This document shows, one piece after another, positions 1 to 10,089 of a stretch of DNA of 64,000 nt. Made by a program: the position numbers and the translations under genes. The stretch covers positions 1 through 64,000 of the forward strand of contig JAJONO010000023.1 in the NCBI GenBank assembly GCA_021323535.1. The letters run 5' to 3'. Below the pieces are notes generated by a model. That model did no database searches, had not been told where the DNA came from, and worked only from the letters and a program-made list of their open reading frames with translations. Position 1 is the first letter of the stretch. The number at the start of each line of letters is the position of its first letter. Origin of the DNA: Bacteroidota bacterium (GTDB lineage: Bacteria; Bacteroidota; Bacteroidia; B-17B0; Aurantibacillaceae).

Positions 1-189
1 CTCAACTCTGTTTTTTCATACAAAGGAAGAAACTGTTCCTTTAAAATCATCAGACTTGTTATTGACTTGTTAATGTTCTTGCAAGGTTTACTTCTTCTTT
101 ATACCATTGTATCTTTTTAAAAATATTGCATTACAAGGGTGAACTTTTTAAAACGTTATCAGTATTATAATCATCACTACATTATCAGT

Positions 190-2601
190 ATGACTAAAAT
201 TTACTCCCTGTTAATTCTCCTTTGCCTTACACTGGGTTCTTATTCGCAGAATTCTATTAAGGGTCTTGTCACCGACAGTGCCAAAAGCCCCGTAGCTTTT
301 TGTCCCATGGTGCTTTTAAAAGCTTCCGACAGCAGCCAGGTGAAAGGCAACTTAAGTGACAGCGCCGGTGTTTTTGTTTTCGAAAAAGTGAAACCAGGCA
401 CTTATTTCATCAAATTTAATGCTGTGGGTTACACGCCTGCTTCAAGCTCAGTTTTTGCCGTTGATTCTCTTTCACAGATTTCTTTACCGGTCCAGATCTT
501 AGGATCATCGGGGATTAACCTTAAAGAAATATCAGTGGCGGTTTACAGACCCACCATCGAATTTAAAAAAGGTACGGTGATCATGAATGTTGAAAACGAT
601 TTGCTCGCGCGGGGCAATACTGTATTCGATCTTCTTAAACGTCTGCCTGGTGTTATCATTGACGCGCAAAATAACATTAGCATTAACGGTGCCAGCGGCG
701 CACGCTTTTTAATTGACGACCGCATGCAACAAATGCCGGCTCCACAGGTTATAAGTATGCTGTCAGGTATGAGCGCCGATGCTGTTTCAAAAATTGAACT
801 GATAAAAAATCCTCCTGCAAGGTATGATGCTGCCGGAACAGGCGGACTCATTAATATTGTTACCAAACGCGCTAAAGTAAATGGTTATAATGGAAATATA
901 GGTTTCGGAATGAGCCAGGGAAAAAGATTTCGTGTGGGACCCAATGGCTCCTTCAATTATAAATCTAAGAAACTAAGCTTATTCAGTAATTTCTCTTATG
1001 GCCACTGGGACGGAATCAGTGAAAAGACATTGGAAAGGAATATTATTACCAATGGAAATACAGAAAAAATTAACTCTTATGGTACCAACGAAAGTTTCCA
1101 GCAGGTATTTTCAGGAAGCGGAGGTATTGAATACGACATTACCAAAACTACGCTCATTGGACTTTACATAAACGGCAATGTAAATAACGACCTCTATGTT
1201 AACAAAATGAGCACACAGGTTTCCAACAGTACTTTTTTCAATTACGCTAAAACTAACTATAACGTTAACGACCAATACAACGCAGTGGCTCCAAATATCA
1301 ATCTGAGCCTTTTACAAAAAATTGATACAACAGGCGGACAAATAAAACTTAGTTTTGGTTATAATAATTATTTTGAAAAAGAAACAAAGATCATAAGCAA
1401 TCGTTTTTATGATGCCAATGACCTGGAAGTGGCGCCTCTTAGTGGTTACGACAATCATTCCAACAGCTCGTATAATGTTTACACTGCTAAACTCGACCTT
1501 AATAAAACATTTAAAAACAAACTGAATCTTGAAACAGGACTTAGCCTTAACATAGAGGATGATTACCTTGATACGAAACTAAAATTTTCGAACCAGTCAA
1601 CAGGTTTTTTTGTTGGCGATACTTCGTTTTCCAACATCTGTAGATTCAGACAAAATCTGCCGGCGGCTTATTCTACTTTTTCTCGCAATTGGGATAAATT
1701 TGGATTTAGCTTAGGATTACGTGCGGAGCAAACCGATGTTAACATTGATTACATCAGCAACAAATATCTTTATAAACGAAATTATCTGAGCCTGTTTCCC
1801 AGTGGCAGTCTTGACTTCATGCCCGACAAGAAAAATTCATTCACATTTTCTTATAGTTATCGCATTCGCAGACCACATCAGAGCATGCTTAATCCTGTAA
1901 GACAATTTAATGAACAATTGAGTTACAACGTTGGTAATCCTGAGATAAGGCCACAGTTCGCGCATAACTTCAACCTCGATTACAGTTACAATCAGTTTAT
2001 CAACTTAAGCGCCGGACATGAAGAAACCAAGGACTTCACATTCTGGTACACTTACACACCTGATTCGTCGCGGGTAAATATTGATACGTTTTCGAATTTA
2101 CCACGCTTCACTAATACATACCTTAGCCTGTCGGCACAAAAACGGATCAAATGGTATAATTTCCAGACTTATCTTGTAGTAACACATCAAACATTCGAGG
2201 GCCAGTTAATTGGACAAGATGTTAGTTCGCAAACCACTCAATTTTATTTTAACCTGAATCAGGAATTTTATTTACCTAAGGATTTTAAAATACAAATCTG
2301 GGTCAGTCGTGGCTCGGCCATCAGACATGGTCCGCAGGTTTACCTTCCAAGAAGTGCTGTACACATCACCGTGAATAAATCCTTTTTAAAACAAAAACTG
2401 AATATTACATTGGGCCTTTACGATGTGTTGTATAAAGATTATTTTTCGTACACCTCAACTTATACCAATCAGAGTATGTACATGAAGGATCTCGCAGATT
2501 CTCGCAGAGTAAGATTAACGGTTAATTACCGGTTCGGAAAAATGCAGATACAACAAAGGCTTAAAGCTGAAAAAGGAGAGGGCGCAAAAACTGGAAAATA
2601 A
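190..2601 (+). CDS. TonB-dependent receptor / outer membrane beta-barrel family protein with N-terminal carboxypeptidase-regulatory-like domain
   Basis: ORF 139..2601; signal peptide begins at internal Met (MTKIYSLLILLCLTLGSYSQ, 190). Plug-like segment 'VFDLLKRLPGVIID...ISINGASGARFLIDDR...GLINIVTKR' and C-terminal barrel. Confidence 0.85.
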   Translation: MTKIYSLLILLCLTLGSYSQNSIKGLVTDSAKSPVAFCPMVLLKASDSSQVKGNLSDSAGVFVFEKVKPGTYFIKFNAVGYTPASSSVFAVDSLSQISLPVQILGSSGINLKEISVAVYRPTIEFKKGTVIMNVENDLLARGNTVFDLLKRLPGVIIDAQNNISINGASGARFLIDDRMQQMPAPQVISMLSGMSADAVSKIELIKNPPARYDAAGTGGLINIVTKRAKVNGYNGNIGFGMSQGKRFRVGPNGSFNYKSKKLSLFSNFSYGHWDGISEKTLERNIITNGNTEKINSYGTNESFQQVFSGSGGIEYDITKTTLIGLYINGNVNNDLYVNKMSTQVSNSTFFNYAKTNYNVNDQYNAVAPNINLSLLQKIDTTGGQIKLSFGYNNYFEKETKIISNRFYDANDLEVAPLSGYDNHSNSSYNVYTAKLDLNKTFKNKLNLETGLSLNIEDDYLDTKLKFSNQSTGFFVGDTSFSNICRFRQNLPAAYSTFSRNWDKFGFSLGLRAEQTDVNIDYISNKYLYKRNYLSLFPSGSLDFMPDKKNSFTFSYSYRIRRPHQSMLNPVRQFNEQLSYNVGNPEIRPQFAHNFNLDYSYNQFINLSAGHEETKDFTFWYTYTPDSSRVNIDTFSNLPRFTNTYLSLSAQKRIKWYNFQTYLVVTHQTFEGQLIGQDVSSQTTQFYFNLNQEFYLPKDFKIQIWVSRGSAIRHGPQVYLPRSAVHITVNKSFLKQKLNITLGLYDVLYKDYFSYTSTYTNQSMYMKDLADSRRVRLTVNYRFGKMQIQQRLKAEKGEGAKTGK

Positions 2602-2720
2602 TGGAATTTTGAGTGAGTGCTGATTTTATTTGAGTGAAATTTATTTCTTACAGCGAAAGAACAACTATCTTTGCCTATCGAATTCAACTTCTAATTAATT
2701 TTTTAAAAGGAGGTTTGATC

Positions 2721-2765
2721 ATGACAGAACGCCATCACATAAAATCCACGCAATTCATCGCATAA
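2721..2765 (+). other. Possible 14-codon mini-ORF with near-perfect Shine-Dalgarno
   Basis: AAAAGGAGGTTTGATCATG followed by MTERHHIKSTQFIA*. No supporting homology. Confidence 0.2.
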
Positions 2766-3038
2766 AGCGGATTGGGATACTATTGCCTTAACAATTTATT
2801 CTCACTTGCTTCCTTCGGTAAAATACCGGAACGTGATTCGTATTGCCTGGTAAAATCTGAGACTTTTTAACCATCTATGCTTAACCGCGGGCGCGATGCG
2901 ACTTCGCAAAGAAAGCGCAAAGTTCGCGTCACTTTGCGTGAAATAAACCAAGCTTTGATCTGTGTTAATCTGTGACTAAAAATTACGTGTCAGATTTTGA
3001 ATTAAATCAATCCAACAATTATTTAAAATGAAACCTAA

Positions 3039-3770
3039 ATGGACATATCCATATTGGAACACTATGTACTTTGCAGCAGGCTCAGAACAAAAAGAAAAAA
3101 GAAGCAACTGCAGAAACTGGATTCCGACAAAAAATTAATACAACTGAATATACAGTTGAAACAACTTCGTAAAGAAATGCGAAACCTTGGCTACAAAGAA
3201 CTTGTTCCCCCTATTCAACGCGGATGGAAAAGACATTTTGAGCTTAGAGAAGATGTAGCAACAGGTAAGGATCGCGATTTCTTTTTAGCGCTTCTTGAAA
3301 AAGTAAACACGGTGGAGTATAGTCACCGAAAAGATTTTAAATTCAAGAGAAAAAGAAAAGGTAAAAAGGTGGACGTTGTTCGTACCCAGAGTCTGAAACA
3401 TTTTTATGAATGGGATTATCCACGACTAAAACTCACAGATAAACAAAAATTGTATTTTCACGAGCATCTATGGCTTACCGATAAGGGAGAACTCAGGAAA
3501 AAATATTTTTTTGCCGAACCCTGGCGTTATATTCTGAAAGTAAGACCTAACCTTATCACGCGGATAAAGATCATTGATCCACTATTATTACAACAGGAAA
3601 GTGAAATTTCAACTTACCTCGATAAAAGTCATCTTCGCCCAAGATTCGAGAGATTGATTTATGGTTACTATACCTGGAGTAATAAGTGGGAGCTGAAACC
3701 AAAAATGAAATACGTTTCTCTTGTACCTGTAAGTGAACTTGTAGCTGAATATTACGAAGAAAGAGAATGA
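3039..3770 (+). CDS. Hypothetical basic protein
   Basis: 243-aa ORF, Lys/Arg-rich, no recognised motif. Confidence 0.6.
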   Translation: MDISILEHYVLCSRLRTKRKKKQLQKLDSDKKLIQLNIQLKQLRKEMRNLGYKELVPPIQRGWKRHFELREDVATGKDRDFFLALLEKVNTVEYSHRKDFKFKRKRKGKKVDVVRTQSLKHFYEWDYPRLKLTDKQKLYFHEHLWLTDKGELRKKYFFAEPWRYILKVRPNLITRIKIIDPLLLQQESEISTYLDKSHLRPRFERLIYGYYTWSNKWELKPKMKYVSLVPVSELVAEYYEERE

Positions 3771-3780
3771 AGTATATTTT

Positions 3781-3824
3781 ACACATGGAACATTTTCCCA
3801 TCAGGGTAATTTTGTTCCATGTGT
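3781..3824. terminator. Perfect 12-bp inverted repeat between convergent genes (acacatggaaca / tgttccatgtgt)
   Basis: Arms 3781-3792 and 3813-3824, 20-nt loop; lies between the 3' ends of two convergent CDSs. Confidence 0.5.
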
Positions 3825-3859
3825 GTTATCGCAGTTTTTTACTTTTACCACAAAACAGT

Positions 3860-4510
3860 TTATTCCATCACAATGCCTGGCAACATGGGCACAAAATTAA
3901 AATGCCCGCATGCTTCCGTTTCAATTTCGGTATCAGAGATCTTCGTCACCTTGATCATTTGCTGAATGGTTTTATTTACCGGAACCACCATAATGCCACC
4001 GGTTTTGAGCTGCTTTAATAATTTACCCGGAATTTCGGGCGCCGCGGCAGTGATAAGTATTTTATCATACGGACCATTTGCGGGCAAACCCTCATGACCA
4101 TCGCCATAAAATAATTTTATAGCATTGTACCCAAGGCTGGCCAGCTTTTCTTTTGTTTTGTTGAAGAGCGCCTGCTGACGTTCGATGCTGAAAACATTGG
4201 CACCCAATTCAAAAAGTACGGCCGACTGATATCCCGAACCCGTTCCTATTTCAAGAACCTTATCGCCACGGTTCAGCTCAAGTAAGCTGGTTTGAAACGC
4301 CACTGTGTATGGTTGAGAAATAGTTTGACCAAGTCCGATGTCGAGAGGCTGGTCGGTATAAATTTCTTTAAGATTATAATCTTCGTCTACAAATAAATGA
4401 CGGGGAACTCGCTCAATAGCTTTGAGTATAATGTCATTGGTGAATCCTTTTTGCCGTATGCTTTCTACAAGACCGGCACGGTGTTGTTTGTGTTGAATAT
4501 TATCTGTCAT
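3860..4510 (-). CDS. pcm: Protein-L-isoaspartate O-methyltransferase
   Basis: 'LGLGQTISQPYTVAF'-like motif (LDIGLGQTISQPYTVAFQ) and SAM-binding 'VLEIGTGSGYQSAVL'. Confidence 0.92.
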   Translation of the reverse strand: MTDNIQHKQHRAGLVESIRQKGFTNDIILKAIERVPRHLFVDEDYNLKEIYTDQPLDIGLGQTISQPYTVAFQTSLLELNRGDKVLEIGTGSGYQSAVLFELGANVFSIERQQALFNKTKEKLASLGYNAIKLFYGDGHEGLPANGPYDKILITAAAPEIPGKLLKQLKTGGIMVVPVNKTIQQMIKVTKISDTEIETEACGHFNFVPMLPGIVME

Positions 4511-4540
4511 ACTTCAACCATGCAAAGTATGTGCCTGCAC

Positions 4541-5146
4541 TTAGGATTGTTTCCGCAGGATACGGAGATTATTTTCCACAGCCCTCATCGCTCTCTTGTG
4601 AAGTTCCGGATTACTCTGATTCAGTGCTTCCAGGATGAGCTTACACTCCTTCAGAAAAACACCTGCAAAATCACGATCATCTAAAACGATGTCATTCACA
4701 TTGTCGAGAACATCGGCACATTTAATTGTTTGCGCATCGCTGCTGATAACACTCAAACGTTCCACTTCCATTTTTTTTCTTTTTCTGCGGTTCCAGTCCG
4801 GATAATTCTTTTTTGTGTAAATATCTGTAAGATCTGTTACAAGCTCCATGGTACGTTTTGTTTTCTGTTCACCAAATAACGGCGTTAGAAAGGATGTTAG
4901 TTCTTCAGCAGTTACGGGAGTATCTTCTAAAACATCGTGGAGCAAAGCGGCTGCAAGAACTGTTTCATCCAGCGTGTATTCCATACAGGTAGCCATTACT
5001 CTTACCGGGTGTTCTATATACCTTTCGGGACTATATCTCCTGGTTTGATCACCATGAGCCTTATCGGCAAAATCTTTTATTTTCTGAAGTGCGTTATTCA
5101 CAGGAATGGAAACAAAGATAAGGTTTAGGAAAAAACAAAAAAACAA
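4541..5146 (-). CDS. HD-domain phosphohydrolase (RelA/SpoT hydrolase-like)
   Basis: 'YIEHPVRVM...AALLHDVLEDTP' HD signature; true start may be internal. Confidence 0.75.
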   Translation of the reverse strand: MFFCFFLNLIFVSIPVNNALQKIKDFADKAHGDQTRRYSPERYIEHPVRVMATCMEYTLDETVLAAALLHDVLEDTPVTAEELTSFLTPLFGEQKTKRTMELVTDLTDIYTKKNYPDWNRRKRKKMEVERLSVISSDAQTIKCADVLDNVNDIVLDDRDFAGVFLKECKLILEALNQSNPELHKRAMRAVENNLRILRKQS

Positions 5147-5525
5147 GTTATTTTGTTATGATATTAGCAGCTGGAATGAAATACCGTTTCCACATTATTA
5201 AATCAACTGTTAAGGAAGGATCTCCAAAACGCACACTACTTCCTTCAGGCCCTAATGGCTGGCAACTATTGTGGGACATGGCTGGCGGGGATGAAACAAC
5301 TTCCTTAAATCCAGAAATAAATCAGTCAACAATAATTTTTCCTTTTTTTAAAGGCGCCCATCTCTCAAAAATTGTATAACAGCATGCGCCAGCCGGAACA
5401 TCCTTTGATTTTATTTCATTTTAAAGATAGTGAATTAAATTAAAAAGCCTTCGTCTCTTATTCATTAACAAATCTTAGGTTTTCAAATTTCATTCCCGCA
5501 ACCACTTTTATTTATCTTTAAATTT

Positions 5526-6578
5526 ATGAAACAACTAAGTTGGCTCGTTTTAATATTGTTCTTCAACATTTCTTTTGGACAGAAAAATAAAACAGACCCG
5601 TATTTCCTGGAAACACGCGATACTATTTCAACACGCGGACCAGCTTGCATAACCCGTCATATTTTAGAAGACAAAAAAGGAAACATCTGGCTGGCCACCT
5701 GGCAAGGCATTATAAAATACGATGGCAAGGTATTTACTAATTATACATTGAAAGACAAGCTTATTCATTTTCATGTTTATTCTTTAATGGAAGATAAAAG
5801 CGGAAACATCTGGATTGGTACGGTGCGTGGGGGGGCTTATAAGTACGATGGAAAATCATTTACACATTTCACCTATGACAATGGCCTGCCGGACGATTTA
5901 ATAGATTGTATGATGGAGGATAAAACGGGAAACATCTGGTTTGGCACAGATGGCGGGGTCAGCAAATTCGACACATCAGCCACCCGCACAATAAAACCTA
6001 AAACATCTCTGGTTACATTCGCAGATGTATCGCCGTATAAAAAAGGTTTTACCAATTACAATGTGAATAACGGTCTTTGTGGCGATCGTGTTAATTCAAT
6101 GATGCAGGATAAGAGCGGTAAGATCTGGATTGCCACACGAACCGGCGTTAGTGTGTATGACAATAAAACATTCAACCATTTTATGCTTTCAGAAAACAAG
6201 CCATTTACCAACGTACGTTGCGTTAAGGAAGATAAAAACGGAAAAATATGGATTGGCGGAATGGAAGGATTGTATTGTTACGATCCTTCGAAAACAGGAG
6301 AAGCGGCATTGACTAAATTGATGCCAAACTTTATAGGTTATATTAATGAAGATAAGGCTGGAAATTTATGGCTGAGCGCAGGCGAAGATAAAGGAATGGC
6401 CCTGTATAAATACGACGGGAAATCATTGACTAAAATCATAGAAAAAAAAGACAATGGCGATTCGCAGGTTTTTGAGAGCGTAGAAGACAAAAAGGGAAAT
6501 ATCTGGTTTGGTACAATGAGAGGTCCTTGCCTTTACGATGGAAAAACATTTACGTATTTTACTTATATCAAAAAGTAA
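5526..6578 (+). CDS. Secreted two-component-regulator-type beta-propeller protein (stand-alone reg_prop repeats)
   Basis: Repeated 'EDKxGNIWxGTxxGxxxYDGKxFTxF' motifs after a signal peptide. Confidence 0.85.
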   Translation: MKQLSWLVLILFFNISFGQKNKTDPYFLETRDTISTRGPACITRHILEDKKGNIWLATWQGIIKYDGKVFTNYTLKDKLIHFHVYSLMEDKSGNIWIGTVRGGAYKYDGKSFTHFTYDNGLPDDLIDCMMEDKTGNIWFGTDGGVSKFDTSATRTIKPKTSLVTFADVSPYKKGFTNYNVNNGLCGDRVNSMMQDKSGKIWIATRTGVSVYDNKTFNHFMLSENKPFTNVRCVKEDKNGKIWIGGMEGLYCYDPSKTGEAALTKLMPNFIGYINEDKAGNLWLSAGEDKGMALYKYDGKSLTKIIEKKDNGDSQVFESVEDKKGNIWFGTMRGPCLYDGKTFTYFTYIKK

Positions 6579-6607
6579 GAACCTGGAAACAGGAAATTCT
6601 CAAAGCA

Positions 6608-7135
6608 ATGTTAAATATGACTTTTACATCCTTCCCAGTCCTTACAACTGAAAGATTGACACTTAGACAACTTTCAGAAAGTGACAAACAAGATATATTT
6701 GCTCTGCGGTCTGACATTCATATAAACAAGTATCTTGACCGGCAACCAAGCAAATCATTGGAAGACGCAACAAACTTCATTAATAAGGTTAATGACAATA
6801 TTAAGAACAGGACCTCATTGTATTGGGCAATTACAATTACCGGCAACAAAAATATAGTGGGAACAATTTGCTTATTTGACTTTTCGGCCGAAGACGATAA
6901 ATGTGAGATTGGATATGAACTTTTAACCAATTATCAAGGACGAGGGATCATGAAAGAAGCGGCTGAAAAAATCATCGGGTATGCTGTTAAGACAATTGGA
7001 CTTAAAATATTTGAAGCATTTACTCATAAAGACAATCAAAGTTCTACCAGGCTCTTAAACAAACTCGGCTTTAAAAAATCAGCTAACCATGATCAGACAA
7101 ATAAAGATCTTTTTGTATTTAGGTTGGCTGTATAA
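6608..7135 (+). CDS. GNAT family N-acetyltransferase (RimJ/RimL-like)
   Basis: 'LTTERLTLRQLSESD', 'CEIGYELLTNYQGRGIMKEAAEKIIGYA', 'NQSSTRLLNKLGFKK'. Confidence 0.88.
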   Translation: MLNMTFTSFPVLTTERLTLRQLSESDKQDIFALRSDIHINKYLDRQPSKSLEDATNFINKVNDNIKNRTSLYWAITITGNKNIVGTICLFDFSAEDDKCEIGYELLTNYQGRGIMKEAAEKIIGYAVKTIGLKIFEAFTHKDNQSSTRLLNKLGFKKSANHDQTNKDLFVFRLAV

Positions 7136-7339
7136 AATTGACAGTAACGGAGAAGTTATCCAGTAGTACGCACAAGTTTTACTAAACCACAAATCAAGTG
7201 AAACAATAAACTGGAGAACTGGACATTTTTAAACCGGCAGAAAAAATAGTTTCGTTTTACACAACAGTATTAATCCTTGACTTACAGAATTATTTGTTTT
7301 AAAACTGATAAATAAGTTAATAAATGTAATATTAAGTTG

Positions 7340-7361
7340 TATAACTGAAATATAAGTTATA
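7340..7361. promoter_or_regulatory. Candidate BlaI-type operator (tataact-N8-agttata)
   Basis: 7-bp perfect inverted repeat in the AT-rich leader of the M56/BlaI pair. Confidence 0.3.
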
Positions 7362-7393
7362 TAATTGTACCATAATCTTTAAAACCAACGCCT

Positions 7394-8683
7394 ATGCTTA
7401 CTATGTTATTTAATTATTTACTTGAGAGCTCACTTTGCCTGATTCTCTTTATGGCAACATACAGGATGCTGATAGCCAGTCTTACACATTTTTCATGGAT
7501 AAGGTTTTATCTTATTAGCAGCGTTATTTTGAGTTTAGTATTACCATTAATTATTATCCCGATTCAATGGCAGTCTAAATTAATATCCGCAGAATCATTT
7601 ACGAATGTCCTGCAATTAACAACAAAACAAACGGGAACAGTTTTTACAAATAACCACGTGGCAAATTCATCTCCGGCAAATTCATGGTTGTCCGTGCAAC
7701 TAATAGTGGTTTATTGTTTACTGACCGTGTATTTAATTGGCTTTCTTTACAAAACATACTCCTTTGCTAAGAATCTAAAAAATATCTATGACTTTATTAA
7801 AAAGAACCCTAGAATTAAAGAAGCCAATTATTGGATAGTTAGTTTTAAAAGTGAAATTCCAGCTTTCTCTTTTTTTAATTTTATTTTTTTAAATAAAAAC
7901 TTTAAAGATCTTTCTGATAATGATCTTCAAACTATAAAAAATCATGAAATGATCCATGCTAATCAATATCACACACTTGATATTTTATTTATAGAGCTTG
8001 TTGGCGTGTTGTTTTGGTTTCATCCGTTGATGAACTATGTGAAGAAATCTCTCCATGAAATTCATGAGTATATCGTTGACGAAAAAATTGCAGGCAACGG
8101 CGAAAATAAAAAAGCTTATGCCAGGTTATTACTGAACTTAGCGTCGGAAACTAAAGTTTTTAATCTTGTCGCCAATTTTACTGGAGAAGACATAAAACAT
8201 AGAATTCAAATGCTTGCAAAACCAAGGACTTCACCAAAATACAAGCTTATGTTTATTATTCTTGTTCCGCTCACTGCAATGTTGTTACTATCATTCTCTT
8301 GTTTAAAAAACCCTAAAGCAAATTCCAATCCCGATAGCTATCGGGAACAAAATGAAGTTACCGGTATTCAGTTGCAATTAAAAAAATACTGTGGCGTTTA
8401 TCTCCCAACAAAAAGGAATTATGACAAATCACTAGAACCAATGGAAATAATAGTTAAGGGCAATAAGTTATTCGCCAATACAACGGGTGAATTACATTTT
8501 GAATCAGACAGCATATTCTCCTATACTGATAATAAGGCCAGAAGGGTTTTATTCTGGTTCGATAATAAAAAAGAGGTTACAGGTTGTGCTTTAGTAAAGT
8601 TTGTAACACAGGAGCACAGTAATTATTTGGTTTTAGAGGGTGGTGAATATTCGAAACACAAACAGGGTAAATCAGAAAAATAA
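7394..8683 (+). CDS. M56 family metallopeptidase (BlaR1-like antirepressor)
   Basis: Multiple TM segments, 'HEMIHANQYHTLDI' HExxH and 'HEYIVDEKI'. Followed by a BlaI-like regulator. Confidence 0.88.
   Translation: MLTMLFNYLLESSLCLILFMATYRMLIASLTHFSWIRFYLISSVILSLVLPLIIIPIQWQSKLISAESFTNVLQLTTKQTGTVFTNNHVANSSPANSWLSVQLIVVYCLLTVYLIGFLYKTYSFAKNLKNIYDFIKKNPRIKEANYWIVSFKSEIPAFSFFNFIFLNKNFKDLSDNDLQTIKNHEMIHANQYHTLDILFIELVGVLFWFHPLMNYVKKSLHEIHEYIVDEKIAGNGENKKAYARLLLNLASETKVFNLVANFTGEDIKHRIQMLAKPRTSPKYKLMFIILVPLTAMLLLSFSCLKNPKANSNPDSYREQNEVTGIQLQLKKYCGVYLPTKRNYDKSLEPMEIIVKGNKLFANTTGELHFESDSIFSYTDNKARRVLFWFDNKKEVTGCALVKFVTQEHSNYLVLEGGEYSKHKQGKSEK
8329..8346. repeat. 18-bp perfect palindrome tcccgatagctatcggga (copy 1, in frame in M56 gene)
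   Basis: Exact match to 10140-10157; encodes part of 'NPDSYREQ'. Confidence 0.9.
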
Positions 8684-8696
8684 AAAACAATAAATT

Positions 8697-9059
8697 ATGG
8701 ATGAATTAACAAAAGTAGAAGAACGTATCATGCTAATATTCTGGAAGCTGAAAAAAGCGTTTGTAAAAGACGTATTGGCTGAGATTCCTGATAAACCAAA
8801 ACCACCATACAATACTATTTCTTCTGTAGCAAGAATACTTGCAAGTAAAGGGTATTTAAAATATAACACATACGGAAAAACATACGAATACTATCCGGCG
8901 ATTTCTCAGGCGGATTATCGTAAAATAAAACTAAAAAAGATGCTGTCCGGTTATTTTAGCGACTCCCCTTCTTCTCTTCTGTCTTTTATGGTAAACGAAA
9001 ACAAGCTAAGTAAAAAGGAGATAGAAAAAATGAAAGAAATAATAGATCAGATAAAATAA
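8697..9059 (+). CDS. BlaI/MecI/CopY family transcriptional regulator
   Basis: 'LTKVEERIMLIFWKLKKAFVKDVLAEIPDKPKPPYNTISSVARILASKGYLKYNTYGKTYEYYPAIS' winged-helix signature. Confidence 0.92.
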   Translation: MDELTKVEERIMLIFWKLKKAFVKDVLAEIPDKPKPPYNTISSVARILASKGYLKYNTYGKTYEYYPAISQADYRKIKLKKMLSGYFSDSPSSLLSFMVNENKLSKKEIEKMKEIIDQIK

Positions 9060-9266
9060 TTCTGACCTGGGTGCGGCACACATACCTGTAATGAGAATTG
9101 CCTTCGGCGAGTCGCAATGTCGATATTCCTGCAAATAAAAATAATCCCTATAGCGGTTTACTCTTTCTTAAATTCTAATTTGTTATTTTAGCAATAAGGA
9201 ACCTGCAGTAGGTTGATGAAAAATTTTATTAATCTCATCATAAAACAGATAGCAAAAAGAAAAAAT

Positions 9267-9818
9267 ATGAGAAAAGTAGTTGCAGTAATGAATATCACGA
9301 TTGACGGGTTTTGCGACCACACAGCAGGAATTGCAGACGAAGAATTACATAAACATTACTCTGAATTATTAGATAAGTCAGGAGTAATTCTATATGGAAA
9401 GACAACCTACCAACTTATGCAGTTCTGGCAAACACTGCTAAAAAATCCAACAGGAGAAAAATCAATGGACGAATTTGCAGTAGTAATAGACAAAATACCC
9501 AAAATTGTTTTTTCGCATACGCTGAAAAATCCGGAATGGGACAGTGCTAAATTGTCAAATAAACCTATTGAAGAAAAAGTTTCAGAACTCAGACAACAAT
9601 CCGGCGAAGATATTTTAGTTGGAAGTCGAAGTTTAATTATTCAGTTAATGAACCTTAATTTGATCGATGAGCTTCAACTTTGTGTTCATCCTGTTGTAAT
9701 TGGAAAAGGCCTTCCATTATTTGACAAAATAATGGACAGAACCGTTTTTAAACTCTTAAAAACAAAAATTTTTGATTCCGGTGCAATCGTGCTTTATTAC
9801 GAGCCGATACGACCGTAA
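9267..9818 (+). CDS. Dihydrofolate reductase family protein (RibD C-terminal-like)
   Basis: 'MRKVVAVMNITIDGFCDH', 'GVILYGKTTYQLM', 'ILVGSRSLIIQLMNLNLIDELQLCVHPVVIGKGLPLF'. Confidence 0.88.
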   Translation: MRKVVAVMNITIDGFCDHTAGIADEELHKHYSELLDKSGVILYGKTTYQLMQFWQTLLKNPTGEKSMDEFAVVIDKIPKIVFSHTLKNPEWDSAKLSNKPIEEKVSELRQQSGEDILVGSRSLIIQLMNLNLIDELQLCVHPVVIGKGLPLFDKIMDRTVFKLLKTKIFDSGAIVLYYEPIRP

Positions 9819-10089
9819 ACCAGTTAAGCATTTCGCAACAATAAGTGAAGAATTAGGTCAATAACCAGGCAAGGCTCGAACACCTTAACTCACTGAAAAT
9901 AAACTATTTTGAATTCGAAATTTATATAAGAATAAAAAGACCTTCATTTCTGAAGAGTTTTCTAATAGCTACCATTTGCCCCAAAAACAGAATTCGCTTC
10001 ATTCATTCGCTTTAGGACAATGAAACCAGGCCTTCAAGATTTATATTCAAGAAAAAAGCCTGCTTATTAGGGGGCCTTCTGATTCATTG

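Noticed and set aside
543-866. 107-aa antisense ORF inside the first TonB receptor gene
   Set aside because: Antisense shadow of a strong coding region, no independent evidence.
5158-5379. 73-aa ORF downstream of the HD-domain gene
   Set aside because: No recognisable domain, low-complexity composition and no supporting context.
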